Counted from the stretch's first letter, positions 23,269-32,805 are shown. The stretch: 64,000 nt of DNA from Enterococcus wangshanyuanii (GCF_002197645.1 NZ_CP021874.1:1054001-1118000); one strand, 5' to 3'. Notes: a model not told the origin generated them from the sequence alone. Numbers and translations: made by a program.

Positions 23269-23922
23269 TTAATACGTCGTCGGATTTTCTGCAACCATCG
23301 CTACAGCCTCTGCAAAAGCATCGCATGCTGCTTTACACGCTGACTGACTGCCGCTTAATAATCCTCCGCCGAAATTGGTTTCAGATGGCGGACCGTAAAA
23401 TGCAGCCACTTCAACATCAGCTGCTTTTAAAGCCGCATCTAGCCCATACATCGCTTCTAACGGCGGTGCAATCAAGTAAGCCAACGCTGAACCTTCTGAG
23501 ATACCTGCTTCTTTAGAAAGATGTGTTCCTGTTCTCGATACACAATGGGCAAAATAAGGAACGGAATCATCTTCATTTGCAGTGTAGAAGCTTGCTCCTG
23601 TTTCAATTTCCTGAACGGCTACGGCTAAACCGCTTTTTACTTCTGCTGGACTTGGACCCGCTAAGATCCCGATCACCTCACCAGCTAATTTCGTCGTCGC
23701 ATTGTCGGCGCCGCCGTAAAAACTCTTCGCATAGACCACATCTACTGCAGCGGCTTTAGTTGCTTCATCTAAAGCAACATAGGTTACATCGTCACAAGTC
23801 GATGTGATCAGCCCTAGACTACGATGATCTGGCCCTAGACCAAGAGCTTCGGCCATTGAAGGAGCGACATTTGAAATCACTTTGACACTCAGTACACTTG
23901 CACCTAAACGTTCATTTTTCAT
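23269..23922 (-). CDS. eutL: Trimeric shell protein EutL (BMC-T)
   Basis: The 217-residue protein carries two fused BMC domains, with the EutL pattern LGLGPDHRSLGLITSTCDDVTYVALDEATKAA in the first and ALKAADVEVAAFYGPPSETNFGGGLLSG in the second. EutL trimers have a gated pore and can bind ethanolamine between subunits. It lies 15 bases after eutC. Confidence 0.95.
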   Translation of the reverse strand: MKNERLGASVLSVKVISNVAPSMAEALGLGPDHRSLGLITSTCDDVTYVALDEATKAAAVDVVYAKSFYGGADNATTKLAGEVIGILAGPSPAEVKSGLAVAVQEIETGASFYTANEDDSVPYFAHCVSRTGTHLSKEAGISEGSALAYLIAPPLEAMYGLDAALKAADVEVAAFYGPPSETNFGGGLLSGSQSACKAACDAFAEAVAMVAENPTTY

Positions 23923-23937
23923 GCGTTAATCCTCTCC

Positions 23938-24846
23938 TTATTCCACTTCTTTCAGGTCGATCCCTGATTTTTTATGTTCCAGCATTTTATGGATCAGCTC
24001 TGCAATATAGGCCCCTGCTTCAACTGCTGGTGTACCACCTTTATGGATATTTGAAATAACGGTTCTGCGGGCTTCCGGCATTCCCACCGTTGGTTTGTAT
24101 GCGATATAGGCACTCATTGATTCAGCTGTGACCAGACCAGGGCGTTCGCCGATCAAATAACAAACGACCTCTGCTCCTGTCAATTCAGCAATTTTGTCCA
24201 TCGCGGGTACTCTAGCATGTTTGATAAAGACGACTGATTCGCTATCAAAATCCAAGTTGAACATTTTTAATCCCTGTTTGATCGAAGGTAAAATTTCTTT
24301 GATGTTTGCTTCAATTGCGGCAGAACTCAGACCGTCACCAACGATTACTTGTACTTTTTGATTTGGTTTGACATTTTCTTTGATTTTCTTCGTATTCTCT
24401 TCATCAAATTGACGACCTAAATCTGGACGTGTAACGTATTCGTCTTTATCCTGACATTTTGTCGCGGCTTCGATAAAGTTCATTTCTTTGATCAAATCAT
24501 CCGACACATAAGAAAATACGGCATCTTGTGCAGCGGCATGATCGGCACGAAAGCGCAGCATCGATTGTGTTTTATAACGCGGGCCACTGCGCCATAATCC
24601 TAGACGGGCCGGCGTTTTTGCTTTCATTTTTAAATAACCGTCTCGATCGACCGGATTTGGGATCAAGAATTGTTTACGAATATCGACTTCGGTGATATCA
24701 TCGATGACACCATATTCGATTTGAGATTCAGCTTTTGAGTGAATCGGTTCTACAGCCTGTTCTTTTGGTTCTGCGATCGTTTTTGTTTCCGTCATTTCTT
24801 CTAAAATAGACACGATCAGCGATTTGATTTCATTGTTATCCACCAT
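23938..24846 (-). CDS. eutC: Ethanolamine ammonia-lyase small subunit
   Basis: The 302-residue subunit contributes to AdoCbl binding. Conserved stretches include [51 protein letters not shown] and [18 protein letters not shown]. The N-terminal 60 residues are a variable Glu/Lys-rich extension, probably involved in targeting. It lies 18 bases after eutB. Confidence 0.96.
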   Translation of the reverse strand: MVDNNEIKSLIVSILEEMTETKTIAEPKEQAVEPIHSKAESQIEYGVIDDITEVDIRKQFLIPNPVDRDGYLKMKAKTPARLGLWRSGPRYKTQSMLRFRADHAAAQDAVFSYVSDDLIKEMNFIEAATKCQDKDEYVTRPDLGRQFDEENTKKIKENVKPNQKVQVIVGDGLSSAAIEANIKEILPSIKQGLKMFNLDFDSESVVFIKHARVPAMDKIAELTGAEVVCYLIGERPGLVTAESMSAYIAYKPTVGMPEARRTVISNIHKGGTPAVEAGAYIAELIHKMLEHKKSGIDLKEVE

Positions 24847-24864
24847 TTATTCTGTTCACTCCCT

Positions 24865-26232
24865 TTATTTTTTTAAGAATACAGAAGCATCGCCAGCTAG
24901 ATCGGTTAATTGACCATTCGCCATGAAGCCCATCTTTTCCATCCATTGTTCAAACTCTTTGATCGGACGTTTATTCAGCATTGAACGAATCGTTGCTGTT
25001 TCATGAAACCCAGTAGTTTGATAGTTCAGCATCACGTCGTCTCCATGAGGGATTCCCATCACAAAGTTCACGCCAGCTGTGCCTAATAACGTCAATAAAT
25101 TCTCCGCATCATTTTGGTCTGCTTTCATATGATTGGTATAACAAACGTCACAGCCCATTGAAATGCCGGAAAGTTTCCCCATAAAGTGATCTTCTAATCC
25201 TGCTCTGATGACCTGTTTTGAATCGTATAAATACTCCGGCCCAATAAAGCCAACTACAGTATTGACCATAAAAGGATCAAACCGTTTAGCAAATCCATAG
25301 CAACGCGCTTCCATCGTCACTTGATCGACACCGTAATGCGCATCTGATGAAAGTTCCGAACCTTGTCCTGTTTCAAAATACATCACGTTAGGACCTGCCA
25401 CTTGTCCTTGCTGTAAAGCTAGATGTTTTGCTTCAGCGATATCGCCTGCATTAAAACCAAATGCTGTATTGCCTTTTTCAGAACCGGCAATCGATTGAAA
25501 TACTAAACCAGTTGGCGCTCCTTGTCGCATCGCTTCCATTTGTGTTTTGACATGTGCCAAGACACAGGTCTGCGTTGGGATTTCCCACTCGCTTCTAAAT
25601 TCTTCAAATTTGTGTAAAATCCGCTTCACACTTTCAGTCGAATCATCGACCGGATTAAGACCGATCACAGCATCTCCGATTCCATAAGATAAGCCTTCCA
25701 TCACACTCGCCATGATCCCGTCCACATCATCTGTCGGATGATTTGGCTGCAGGCGAACAGAAAAACGTCCAGCTTCACCGATCGTTGTATTTGCTGTTTT
25801 GATGATATTGATCTTCTGTGCAGCATAAATCAAATCTAAGTTAGACATCAATTTAGCAACTGCCGCAACCATTTCAGAGGTCAACCCTCTAGCAACTTGT
25901 TTAATGTCATAATCAGTTGTTTTAAAGTCTAAAAGCCACTCGCGCAATTCTTCTACTGTCCAATGCTTGATGCGGTCATATGCTCTTTGATTGACGTCAT
26001 CGACGATGATTCGTGTCACTTCATCTTCTTCATAAGGCACCGCAGGATGATTGAATAGATCCTCCATCGTCAGCTGAGCTAAAACCACCTTAGCTGCCAC
26101 CCGCTGTTCTGAAGACTCCGCTGCAACTCCTGCCAGACGATCCCCTGATTTTTCTTCATTTGCTTTGGCCATCACATCCATCACAGAATTAAATTGATAA
26201 ACTTTGCCAAATAATTTTGTTTTTAAGATCAT
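24865..26232 (-). CDS. eutB: Ethanolamine ammonia-lyase large subunit
   Basis: This 455-residue catalytic subunit splits ethanolamine to acetaldehyde and ammonia using adenosylcobalamin. It has the TIM-barrel motifs of the family, such as RLQPNHPTDDVDGIMASVMEG, GLNPVDDS, ETGQGSELSSDAHYGVDQVTMEARCYG and FIGPEYLYDSKQVIRAGLEDHFMGKLSG. Full length. ATG 26232 follows AAAGGAGGCAATATTTTT. Confidence 0.97.
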   Translation of the reverse strand: MILKTKLFGKVYQFNSVMDVMAKANEEKSGDRLAGVAAESSEQRVAAKVVLAQLTMEDLFNHPAVPYEEDEVTRIIVDDVNQRAYDRIKHWTVEELREWLLDFKTTDYDIKQVARGLTSEMVAAVAKLMSNLDLIYAAQKINIIKTANTTIGEAGRFSVRLQPNHPTDDVDGIMASVMEGLSYGIGDAVIGLNPVDDSTESVKRILHKFEEFRSEWEIPTQTCVLAHVKTQMEAMRQGAPTGLVFQSIAGSEKGNTAFGFNAGDIAEAKHLALQQGQVAGPNVMYFETGQGSELSSDAHYGVDQVTMEARCYGFAKRFDPFMVNTVVGFIGPEYLYDSKQVIRAGLEDHFMGKLSGISMGCDVCYTNHMKADQNDAENLLTLLGTAGVNFVMGIPHGDDVMLNYQTTGFHETATIRSMLNKRPIKEFEQWMEKMGFMANGQLTDLAGDASVFLKK

Positions 26233-26279
26233 AAAAATATTGCCTCCTTTATCACATTTATAATTAGAAAACTTATACC

Positions 26280-27707
26280 TTACTCAAACACCAATGTTTT
26301 AACGACCACAGGTAAAATACTTCCCTGAATGATCGGCATCCCAATATCGATGTAGTCACCATTTTCCACTTGAATGCCATCAAGACAAACAAAGGGATAT
26401 TCTTTTGGCAAATAATTGTATAATGCTTGGCCCAACGCTTTTGCGTTATCTTCTTCTACGATCACGATCAGTGGAAAACCATGCGTCAGCTGATTTTTAA
26501 ATCCTGCAATAATCGTTTTTGCAGTCGTCGTGATTTGTGCAAAGGTTGGATTCTTTTTTCCTAATAAGCCTAAGGCCACTGCCTGCTGCTCATTATTGAC
26601 GGCAAACCATTCCAGCTTTTCTTGAATGACCGAAGCAAAAGCTTCTTCTTTTAATTGCTCATCGCTTTGAGATAGTTTTAAGACGGGCAAATTTTTGATC
26701 GGTAATACCTTGGCATCATAAGTGATCGTACTGCCGCTGACTTTAGTTGTGTGTGAACCTGCACCGACAACTGTTGCTCGAATGGTTTCTTGTGAAGCAA
26801 TCACTTGCTTTTCTTGAAAAAGGCGAGAATTCGCTAGTGCTTTTCCTAACAACACACCGATATCTCCAAATTCAAACAATGCTTTGTCTTTTGAATCAAG
26901 ACAATCGGCGACGCCGCCTGAAAATGATACACAGCGAATCGTTTCATTTAACTTCAAGCCTTTATTCGTGATCAATAACTGATAATATGGATTTTGATCG
27001 CCGATCCCTACGCTATTTTCCAAAACGGAAACCAATGTTTGGATGATCGGCTCCAACAGCTCCGCTGATGCAGTCATCCCTTCTTTGATCGCCCACTGTT
27101 CTTTTTGAATGATCTCCTTCAATTTTGGGGCGATATACTCGATTTGTTTGGACTGCGGTGCTATCCGGATCAATCGTCCACCAATATCAAAACAGGCTGT
27201 ATCCAATAGTTCGTCATCGTTGAAAAGTACCAGATTGGTTGTACCACCGCCGATATCGAGATTTACAACAGTCGTATGATAGTCTTTGGAATAGCTTTGA
27301 GCACCCGCACCTTTGCCTGCAATAATACTTTCAAGGTCAGGACCTGCTGTCGCAACCACAAAATCACCCGCATATCCGCTCATCGCCTGCAATACAGAAT
27401 TAGCATTCTCCTTGCGGGCAGTCTCACCCGTAATGATCACTGCACCGATTTGAATCTCACTTTTTTTGATTCCTGACCGTTGGTATTGTGTATCTAAAAA
27501 CTGCTTGATTCTCTCAACATCGATGATCCGTTGCTCCTTTAGCGGCGTGAAGATGATATCACTGCGGAAGATAACTTCTTTCTTCGTTATTTCAACTCTA
27601 GGAATCGTAAACGCCGAAGCCATATTATTCATCGTCAATTTTGAGATGACCATTTGTGTGGTCGATGTTCCCAGATCGATCCCTACACTCAACATCGATT
27701 CTGCCAT
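26280..27707 (-). CDS. eutA: Ethanolamine ammonia-lyase reactivase EutA
   Basis: This 475-residue ATPase of the actin/Hsp70 fold removes damaged cobalamin from EutBC. Phosphate-binding motifs SVGIDLGTSTTQMV (near residue 6) and VNLDIGGGTTNLVLF (near residue 150) are present. ATG 27707 has AAAGGAGG upstream; the extra frame to 27746 lies in the regulated leader. Expression is gated by an ANTAR hairpin pair and terminator at 27739-27805. Confidence 0.94.
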   Translation of the reverse strand: MAESMLSVGIDLGTSTTQMVISKLTMNNMASAFTIPRVEITKKEVIFRSDIIFTPLKEQRIIDVERIKQFLDTQYQRSGIKKSEIQIGAVIITGETARKENANSVLQAMSGYAGDFVVATAGPDLESIIAGKGAGAQSYSKDYHTTVVNLDIGGGTTNLVLFNDDELLDTACFDIGGRLIRIAPQSKQIEYIAPKLKEIIQKEQWAIKEGMTASAELLEPIIQTLVSVLENSVGIGDQNPYYQLLITNKGLKLNETIRCVSFSGGVADCLDSKDKALFEFGDIGVLLGKALANSRLFQEKQVIASQETIRATVVGAGSHTTKVSGSTITYDAKVLPIKNLPVLKLSQSDEQLKEEAFASVIQEKLEWFAVNNEQQAVALGLLGKKNPTFAQITTTAKTIIAGFKNQLTHGFPLIVIVEEDNAKALGQALYNYLPKEYPFVCLDGIQVENGDYIDIGMPIIQGSILPVVVKTLVFE

Positions 27708-27738
27708 TTGATTTTCATCCTCCTTTCTAAGAAAAAAA

Positions 27739-27805
27739 GCACTCAAAAAAACTTTAACAGTTTTCTTGAGCGCCTTTGCTCGATTTAGCCGAACAGCGTT
27801 GTTCG
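27739..27805 (-). promoter_or_regulatory. EutV-responsive antitermination leader of eutA
   Basis: On the minus strand P1 is CGAAC-AACGCT-GTTCG (27805-27790) and P2 is GAGC-AAAGGC-GCTC (27781-27768), separated by 8 bases. Both loops have A1 and G4. A terminator stem (GCGCTCAAGAAAACT with AGTTTTTTTGAGTGC, 27773-27739, followed by TTTTTTT) uses the 3' half of P2, so P2 and the terminator exclude each other. EutV binding to P1-P2 would allow read-through into eutA. Confidence 0.9.
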
Positions 27806-27814
27806 TCTGTATGA

Positions 27815-29233
27815 TTATTTTTTAAAATAAAAAGCGGTTTTTGTTCCCTTTGAATTGGATTGAACGTCTAATTTTCCTCTTAGTTTTTCTCTGACATAAC
27901 TGGTGACGATTTGTAATCCGAGATTATTTTGTTTCGTGTCATCTTTTGGATAGCCGACGCCATTATCTTCGATCGAAATGTAAACATAGCCTTCTTTTTC
28001 CGATACATCAACGTTGATCTGCCCTTGTTTGCGGCCATTGAAGGCATGATCATAACAATTTTGGATGAGTTCATTGACAACCAAAGCAATCGTGACAACC
28101 ACATCACTACCCAAAATCAACTCTTCATCGATCGTTGCTTCGATCGTAATATGATACAAGTCTTCATAACAGCGATGCATGTTTTCGATCACAGAATCAA
28201 GGACCGCTTTTAATGAAATATCGTCTTCTAGTTGTTTTGATAGTAATTCATGCGTGCGGGCAATGGCCATGATCCGGTAAACACTTTCTGTGAGTACTTT
28301 TTTTGCTTCATCAGTGGAACAACGTCTCGCTTGGATACTTAAGATCGATACCACACTTTGCAGATTGTTTTTGACGCGGTGATGGATTTCTTTGATCACG
28401 ACAGCTTTATCACTGATCTCCGCTTCTTTTTTTCTGACCTCTGTCACCTCGTGAATGATCACGATCACTGTGCCTTCGACCTCATCAAAAATATATTTCA
28501 TTTCAAAATACAAGTTACCAAATTTGATTTCTTTTTCCATCGATCCAGCGCCGCCATTACGAGAACGCAGATAGTTCAGCTGTTCAAAGGTCGACATATC
28601 CAAAGACAAATTATCATAATGCATTCCTAAAATATCGTCCAGATAACCAAAGCCATGATAATAAGACTCCGCCGCGCGATTCATCTGCACTAGATAACCA
28701 GTCGCGTTAAAGATCAAAATGCCTTCATCGATATTATCTGTAACAAATTCTTTTGAGGTGATCGAAATTGGATGACTACGATTTTGTTCGATACCATTTT
28801 GAGCAACAAGAAAATGCTTCATTTTTTCATCGACTGAATCTTCTACGATCACAACGCCAATATTTTTTTTCTGGTTGCGAATCGGATATACCCGCTGCCG
28901 AACCATAACATCTTCTTGAGAGCGGGCTAAAAGTCCGACTGTATTCAACGAGGTTTCAAAGGTACGATAGACAGCCGCCTCGTTTTTGCGCTTTGCTTTT
29001 TGACCGACGATGTCTTTTGAGTACAGCGACTTTTTCGCAAGCGGCGGACGCTGGAAAACAACAATTGCGTCTCCAGTCAATTCATTCATCACGTCAATAA
29101 ACACATCATTATCCGGATATAGCTTTCTTGCTAAAATTTGTTCTGCCTGACTGATCAACTCATGGATATCTTCATACGAAAGCACCGTGTACTCCTCACA
29201 CAATGAGCGAAGTCTTTTCATTTCATCACTCAT
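27815..29233 (-). CDS. eutW: Ethanolamine sensor histidine kinase EutW
   Basis: The 472-residue soluble kinase has an N-terminal sensor part (to about 140), a PAS-like domain (about 160-265, FNATGYLVQMNRAAESYYHGFGYLDDILG), an HWE/HisKA_2-type dimerisation segment with IKEIHHRVKNNLQSVVSILSIQA (His near residue 283) and an ATPase domain (NELIQNCYDHAF, EDNGVGYPKDD). It senses ethanolamine and phosphorylates EutV. I place the start at ATG 29233, overlapping the end of eutV by 8 bases. Confidence 0.93.
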   Translation of the reverse strand: MSDEMKRLRSLCEEYTVLSYEDIHELISQAEQILARKLYPDNDVFIDVMNELTGDAIVVFQRPPLAKKSLYSKDIVGQKAKRKNEAAVYRTFETSLNTVGLLARSQEDVMVRQRVYPIRNQKKNIGVVIVEDSVDEKMKHFLVAQNGIEQNRSHPISITSKEFVTDNIDEGILIFNATGYLVQMNRAAESYYHGFGYLDDILGMHYDNLSLDMSTFEQLNYLRSRNGGAGSMEKEIKFGNLYFEMKYIFDEVEGTVIVIIHEVTEVRKKEAEISDKAVVIKEIHHRVKNNLQSVVSILSIQARRCSTDEAKKVLTESVYRIMAIARTHELLSKQLEDDISLKAVLDSVIENMHRCYEDLYHITIEATIDEELILGSDVVVTIALVVNELIQNCYDHAFNGRKQGQINVDVSEKEGYVYISIEDNGVGYPKDDTKQNNLGLQIVTSYVREKLRGKLDVQSNSKGTKTAFYFKK

Positions 29234-29798
29234 CAGCGACCACAAACATTTCTGCAATTTCTGCGATCGGGCAGCGCTTGTTCATACTAAGATCTCTTAA
29301 CAACTGATACGCCAAATCTTCTGAAAGATTTTGTTCTTCCATAATGATTCCTTTTGCTTTTTCAATCAATTTTCGTTCAGACAACTTTTTAGTCAACTTT
29401 TCAAGTGACACTTCATATTCTCTCGTTTTCATTCCATTGGCGATAGCCACTTCCACCATCGGCGTCAATGATTTTTCCATGATCGGTTTCACAAGATATC
29501 CGCTGACACCATATTTTTTGGCTTTCTCAATGTTTTCTTTATCACTGTATGCGGTCAAAAGAATCACTGCTTTGGCATACTTCTCAGCTAATATTTTTTT
29601 ACTTGCCTTCAAGCCGTCTAAAAGCGGCATACTGATATCCATGATCACTAAGTCGGGGTGCTGTTGTTTACACATTTCGATCGCTTCGATCCCATCTGCT
29701 GCTTCTCCTACGACAGTGTAGTTTTCCGCTTCCAACATTCCCCGGATATCCATTCTTGTAATAGGTTCATCGTCGACAATGACAATTCTTCCGTTCAT
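29226..29798 (-). CDS. eutV: ANTAR response regulator EutV
   Basis: This 190-residue protein has a receiver domain (about 3-120, phospho-acceptor Asp54 in VIMDISMP, Lys104 in VKPI) and a C-terminal ANTAR RNA-binding domain (about 125-182, AKGIIMEEQNLSEDLAYQLLRDLSM). Phosphorylated EutV binds paired hairpins in nascent eut RNA and prevents termination. Its targets are visible in this locus at 27739, 31436 and 17560. It lies 19 bases after eutS. Confidence 0.96.
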   Translation of the reverse strand: MNGRIVIVDDEPITRMDIRGMLEAENYTVVGEAADGIEAIEMCKQQHPDLVIMDISMPLLDGLKASKKILAEKYAKAVILLTAYSDKENIEKAKKYGVSGYLVKPIMEKSLTPMVEVAIANGMKTREYEVSLEKLTKKLSERKLIEKAKGIIMEEQNLSEDLAYQLLRDLSMNKRCPIAEIAEMFVVADE

Positions 29799-29817
29799 AA
29801 TGGTTCATCCTTTTCTC

Positions 29818-30162
29818 TTATGTTTTTGTTATATGTGTTTCATTAAACCCTAAAATGTTTCCTAATCCCGCTAAGACTTCCGCTAAAGCGGATTCTACTG
29901 AGGCAATGTCTCCGGTGATCACAACTGAACCACTGAAACGGTCGATAAAACCAATTTTGATATCCCCTGCTTTTGTTGCAATATCCACTGCAATGATCGC
30001 AGCTTCACTTGGCGTGATCGTTAAAATACCGATCGCATTTGTTTCAACATCCACCAGTCCTAATTTTTCATAGATCTCCGGATTTGGATTAGCGATGATA
30101 TGAGCCAGTGTTATTTGTTTACCTGGCACATATTCTTGAATCATACGTTGTTTTTCAGCCAT
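29818..30162 (-). CDS. eutS: Shell protein EutS (BMC-H, permuted)
   Basis: The 114-residue protein is of the EutS/PduU type: an N-terminal beta hairpin [20 protein letters not shown], then [23 protein letters not shown] and [22 protein letters not shown]. These permuted BMC proteins form bent hexamers. The 80 bases to eutG upstream contain no ANTAR pair that I can find, so it is probably read from the eutG transcript. Confidence 0.95.
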   Translation of the reverse strand: MAEKQRMIQEYVPGKQITLAHIIANPNPEIYEKLGLVDVETNAIGILTITPSEAAIIAVDIATKAGDIKIGFIDRFSGSVVITGDIASVESALAEVLAGLGNILGFNETHITKT

Positions 30163-30242
30163 GACCTTCCCCTCTTTTTCTCAGCTCATTAACACTATCA
30201 CGGTTCTTTTTTTTGGACAACCCCATTTTATAAATAAGCCGC

Positions 30243-31376
30243 TTATTTGATCTTTTCCAAAATCTGTAAAATATCCGCTTTCGTTGGAACCTTTGGATTT
30301 GTTGCTGTACAGCCGTCTTTTAAAGCACTCTCTGCAATTTCTTCTTTAAACTGTTGGAAATCTCGATCAGAGACACCTGCTTCTTTTAGCGTATTCGGCA
30401 TTGCTAGTTGTTGTTTCAAACGCTTGATCGCTCGTACCAATTGTTTGACACCGACTCTGCCGGTCGATTTTTCATCCCCTAAAAGAGTTGCCAGATACGC
30501 ATATCTTTCTGCTGTTCGTTGATCATAGTCTTTAGAAACCGTACCGCAGCCAGCATTGAATTGAATAACTTCTTCTAACAGTAACGTATTCAAACGGCCA
30601 TGAGCGACATGCAGTTTAGCTCCAGCAGCATGAGCGATCCCATGATTGATTCCAAGTGAGGTCAGATTGAATGCCATCCCAGCCATACAAGAGGCATAAT
30701 GCATTTGCTCACGTGCATGGATATTGTCTCCATTTTGATAACATTGCACTAAATTCTCGAACACTAAAACGACAACTTTCTCACATAATGCATCTGAAAA
30801 TACAGTGGCCTTTGTGGATACATATGCTTCAAGTGCATGCGTCAAAACATCCATCCCGGTATCAGCAGTAATATTCCTTGGTGCACTAATGACCATCTCA
30901 GAAGCTAAATAGGCTTCATTCGGTTGGATTTCTGATGTTACTAAGGGATACTTCGTTCCTTTTTCTTGATTCGTAATGACTGAAAAATTAGTCACTTCTG
31001 AACCAGTTCCGCTTGTTGTCGGGATCACGATAAAGGGTAGATCAGATACTTTCTCAAGCTTCTGACTAAAAAATTTCATCGCTTTGGCTGCATCGATCGG
31101 TGAACCGCCGCCTACTGCGATTAAAAGTGTTGGGGCAAATTCTGTTAAAGAATCGATCCCCAAAATAACATTTTCAATCGGTGGATCAGGAATCACGTTA
31201 CTGAAAATTTTTAGCTGATTACTCGGCTGAAAATGCCTTGTGATCTGTTCTATCTTATTTGATTGAACCATAAAGGGATCTGTAACAATGAAAATTCGTT
31301 GATTTTCATGAGTGCTTAGCCCCTTTAAAACATCGGCTCCAATATGAAGCGTGGTGGGAAAAGTAATTGTTTCCAA
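30243..31376 (-). CDS. eutG: Iron-containing alcohol dehydrogenase EutG
   Basis: This 377-residue enzyme reduces acetaldehyde to ethanol and recycles NADH. It has the group III ADH motifs GGGSPIDAAKA (about residue 90), TSGTGSEVTNFSVI and the metal-binding His set in GINHGIAHAAGAKLHVAHGRLN. The start is TTG 31376 with AAAGGAGCAGACCA upstream; no nearby ATG has a ribosome site. It is the first gene of the locus, behind the riboswitch and ANTAR leader. Confidence 0.93.
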   Translation of the reverse strand: METITFPTTLHIGADVLKGLSTHENQRIFIVTDPFMVQSNKIEQITRHFQPSNQLKIFSNVIPDPPIENVILGIDSLTEFAPTLLIAVGGGSPIDAAKAMKFFSQKLEKVSDLPFIVIPTTSGTGSEVTNFSVITNQEKGTKYPLVTSEIQPNEAYLASEMVISAPRNITADTGMDVLTHALEAYVSTKATVFSDALCEKVVVLVFENLVQCYQNGDNIHAREQMHYASCMAGMAFNLTSLGINHGIAHAAGAKLHVAHGRLNTLLLEEVIQFNAGCGTVSKDYDQRTAERYAYLATLLGDEKSTGRVGVKQLVRAIKRLKQQLAMPNTLKEAGVSDRDFQQFKEEIAESALKDGCTATNPKVPTKADILQILEKIK

Positions 31377-31405
31377 TGGTCTGCTCCTTTCATTTCTTCA
31401 AAAAA

Positions 31406-31475
31406 AGCCGCAAAAAAGACAAGGACATCTTTTTCACGGCTTCGTTGCTCGCTAAAAACACTACTGCGTGTTTTT
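31406..31475 (-). promoter_or_regulatory. ANTAR hairpin pair and terminator in front of eutG (EutX-like)
   Basis: On the minus strand P1 is AAAAACAC-GCAGTA-GTGTTTTT (31475-31454). P2 is GCGAGC-AACGAA-GCCGT with one bulged A (31452-31436), loop A1/G4. The terminator is AGCCG...CGGCT (31441-31406) with a long T-run, and its 5' arm uses the 3' side of P2. P1's loop has G4 but G at position 1, so it is a weaker match. In E. faecalis the corresponding RNA, EutX, is a riboswitch-controlled decoy for EutV. Confidence 0.8.
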
Positions 31476-31594
31476 TTGTATTTAATTCGGGATTTTGGAC
31501 ACAAAAAATAGGCCTCAACCGTTGCGGTGTACTTCGTCGTACATCTCTCACATTTTTGTTTGTTCTTTTCATCAACATATAATTAAAAAGAACT

Positions 31595-31742
31595 GTCCAT
31601 GTGCCCTATTGTCTTGCCTCGAAACAATAGTACGGGGTATTGAAACAGAAAGACCTGACTTATAGCATTGCTGCTCATTACAGTGGCGGGACCGTATTGG
31701 AATCTAACCAAACTTCCATCTAAATCAATACTTATTCAATTT
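31595..31742 (-). promoter_or_regulatory. Adenosylcobalamin riboswitch upstream of eutG
   Basis: On the minus strand the RNA has the cobalamin riboswitch core GCCACTG (31687-31681) preceded by hairpin TGGAA...TTCCA. It is followed by the B12-box-like AAGTCAGGTC (31664-31655) and a hairpin CTATTGT...ACAATAG with a large loop (31627-31603), probably the one that docks on the core. The order and spacing fit. It sits between the promoter and the ANTAR/terminator module, as in E. faecalis. Confidence 0.85.
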
Positions 31743-31752
31743 CTACACTTGT

Positions 31753-31781
31753 ATGATAGCACACTCAAAAAAAAGAAACAA
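31753..31781 (-). promoter_or_regulatory. Main eut promoter
   Basis: Minus-strand TTGTTT (31781-31776) and TATCAT (31758-31753), 17-base spacing, start transcription just before the riboswitch. Confidence 0.7.
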
Positions 31782-31856
31782 GTTTTTTTCAAGGAAATTT
31801 TTCTCCCTAAAGTCGATCATTTTTCGCTATAATGGAGATATCTCAACTAGAAAGCA

Positions 31857-32801
31857 GTGAAGTTAGTGAAAACAGAACGTTTACTCGGAATCATCATGAT
31901 TCTTTTAGATAGAAAACAAATCAGCGCAGCGAAGCTGGCAGAAATTTTTGAAGTCTCTGTACGAACGATCTACCGTGATATCACTTCGTTAAGTGAAGCT
32001 GGTGTCCCTGTTACTGCTTTACCGGGTGTAAATGGCGGCATCCAGATCATGGATCACTATAAAATCGATAAGCATTTTTTCACTTCAACTGATATCACCT
32101 CATTATTGATTGCGTTAGAAAGTTTGTCCAGTAATGTTTCAGCGGTACAGGCAAACCAGACAGTAGAAAAAATCAAAACCTTAGTACCTGCCCATCTTTC
32201 AGAAGAAATCAAGCTGAAATCTCACCAAATCGCGATTGATTTAACCCCTTGGACAAGGAATCAAACCTTGCAGCCTTTTTTGGAAACCATTAAATCGGGA
32301 ATAGAAAAACAGCAACTGCTGCGATTTGATTATTCAGATAATCAAGGAAAAAAGACCTTGCGTACAGTAGAGCCTTATCGTCTTGTATTAAAAGAAATCA
32401 GTTGGTATTTGCAGGCCTTTTGTTTAGAAAGAGAAGACTTTAGAACCTTTAAACTCTCTCGAATCAGCCATCTGGATTTACTAGCAAAAGACTTTACACC
32501 TCGCGAATTTCATCCTACTCCTTTAGGAAAAGAACCATTTTACGGAAAAAAATGGACGACAGTTACCTTAAAAGTGACTCATAGAGTAAGGGATCAGCTA
32601 ATCGATAAATTCGGTCAATTAGACTTCATTGAAACGCAGGACGATGATAAAACAATAGTGTCATTTCCGTTTATGGAGGATGATTTTGGTTATCATTTAT
32701 TGATGGGCTTCGGCAACCAGTGTGAGTGTCTTGAACCGAATCATGTTCGTGATGAACTAAAGCGTCGCTTTGAAGAACTACTTCATATTTACCAAAACTA
32801 A
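31857..32801 (+). CDS. HTH-WYL (YafY-type) transcriptional regulator
   Basis: This 314-residue protein has an N-terminal winged helix (about 1-60, SAAKLAEIFEVSVRTIYRDITSLSEAGVPV) and a WYL domain (about 140-225, RTVEPYRLVLKEISWYLQAFCLEREDFRTFKLSRI) followed by a WCX-like C terminus. Such proteins sense ligands, often nucleotides, through the WYL domain. The start is GTG 31857 or the GTG three codons later; neither ribosome site is strong. A TATAAT lies at 31828-31833. It is divergent from the eut promoter by about 75 bases. Regulation of eut by it is possible but not shown. Confidence 0.85.
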   Translation: MKLVKTERLLGIIMILLDRKQISAAKLAEIFEVSVRTIYRDITSLSEAGVPVTALPGVNGGIQIMDHYKIDKHFFTSTDITSLLIALESLSSNVSAVQANQTVEKIKTLVPAHLSEEIKLKSHQIAIDLTPWTRNQTLQPFLETIKSGIEKQQLLRFDYSDNQGKKTLRTVEPYRLVLKEISWYLQAFCLEREDFRTFKLSRISHLDLLAKDFTPREFHPTPLGKEPFYGKKWTTVTLKVTHRVRDQLIDKFGQLDFIETQDDDKTIVSFPFMEDDFGYHLLMGFGNQCECLEPNHVRDELKRRFEELLHIYQN

Positions 32802-32805
32802 AAAA

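Noticed and set aside
29158..29846. Plus-strand frames opposite eutV and eutS
   Set aside because: Antisense shadows without ribosome sites or plausible composition.
30163..30242. Possible ANTAR site before eutS
   Set aside because: No pair of stems with A1/G4 six-base loops or terminator could be drawn.
31390..31582. Frames on both strands within the eutG leader
   Set aside because: They overlap the ANTAR hairpins and terminator and have no ribosome sites.
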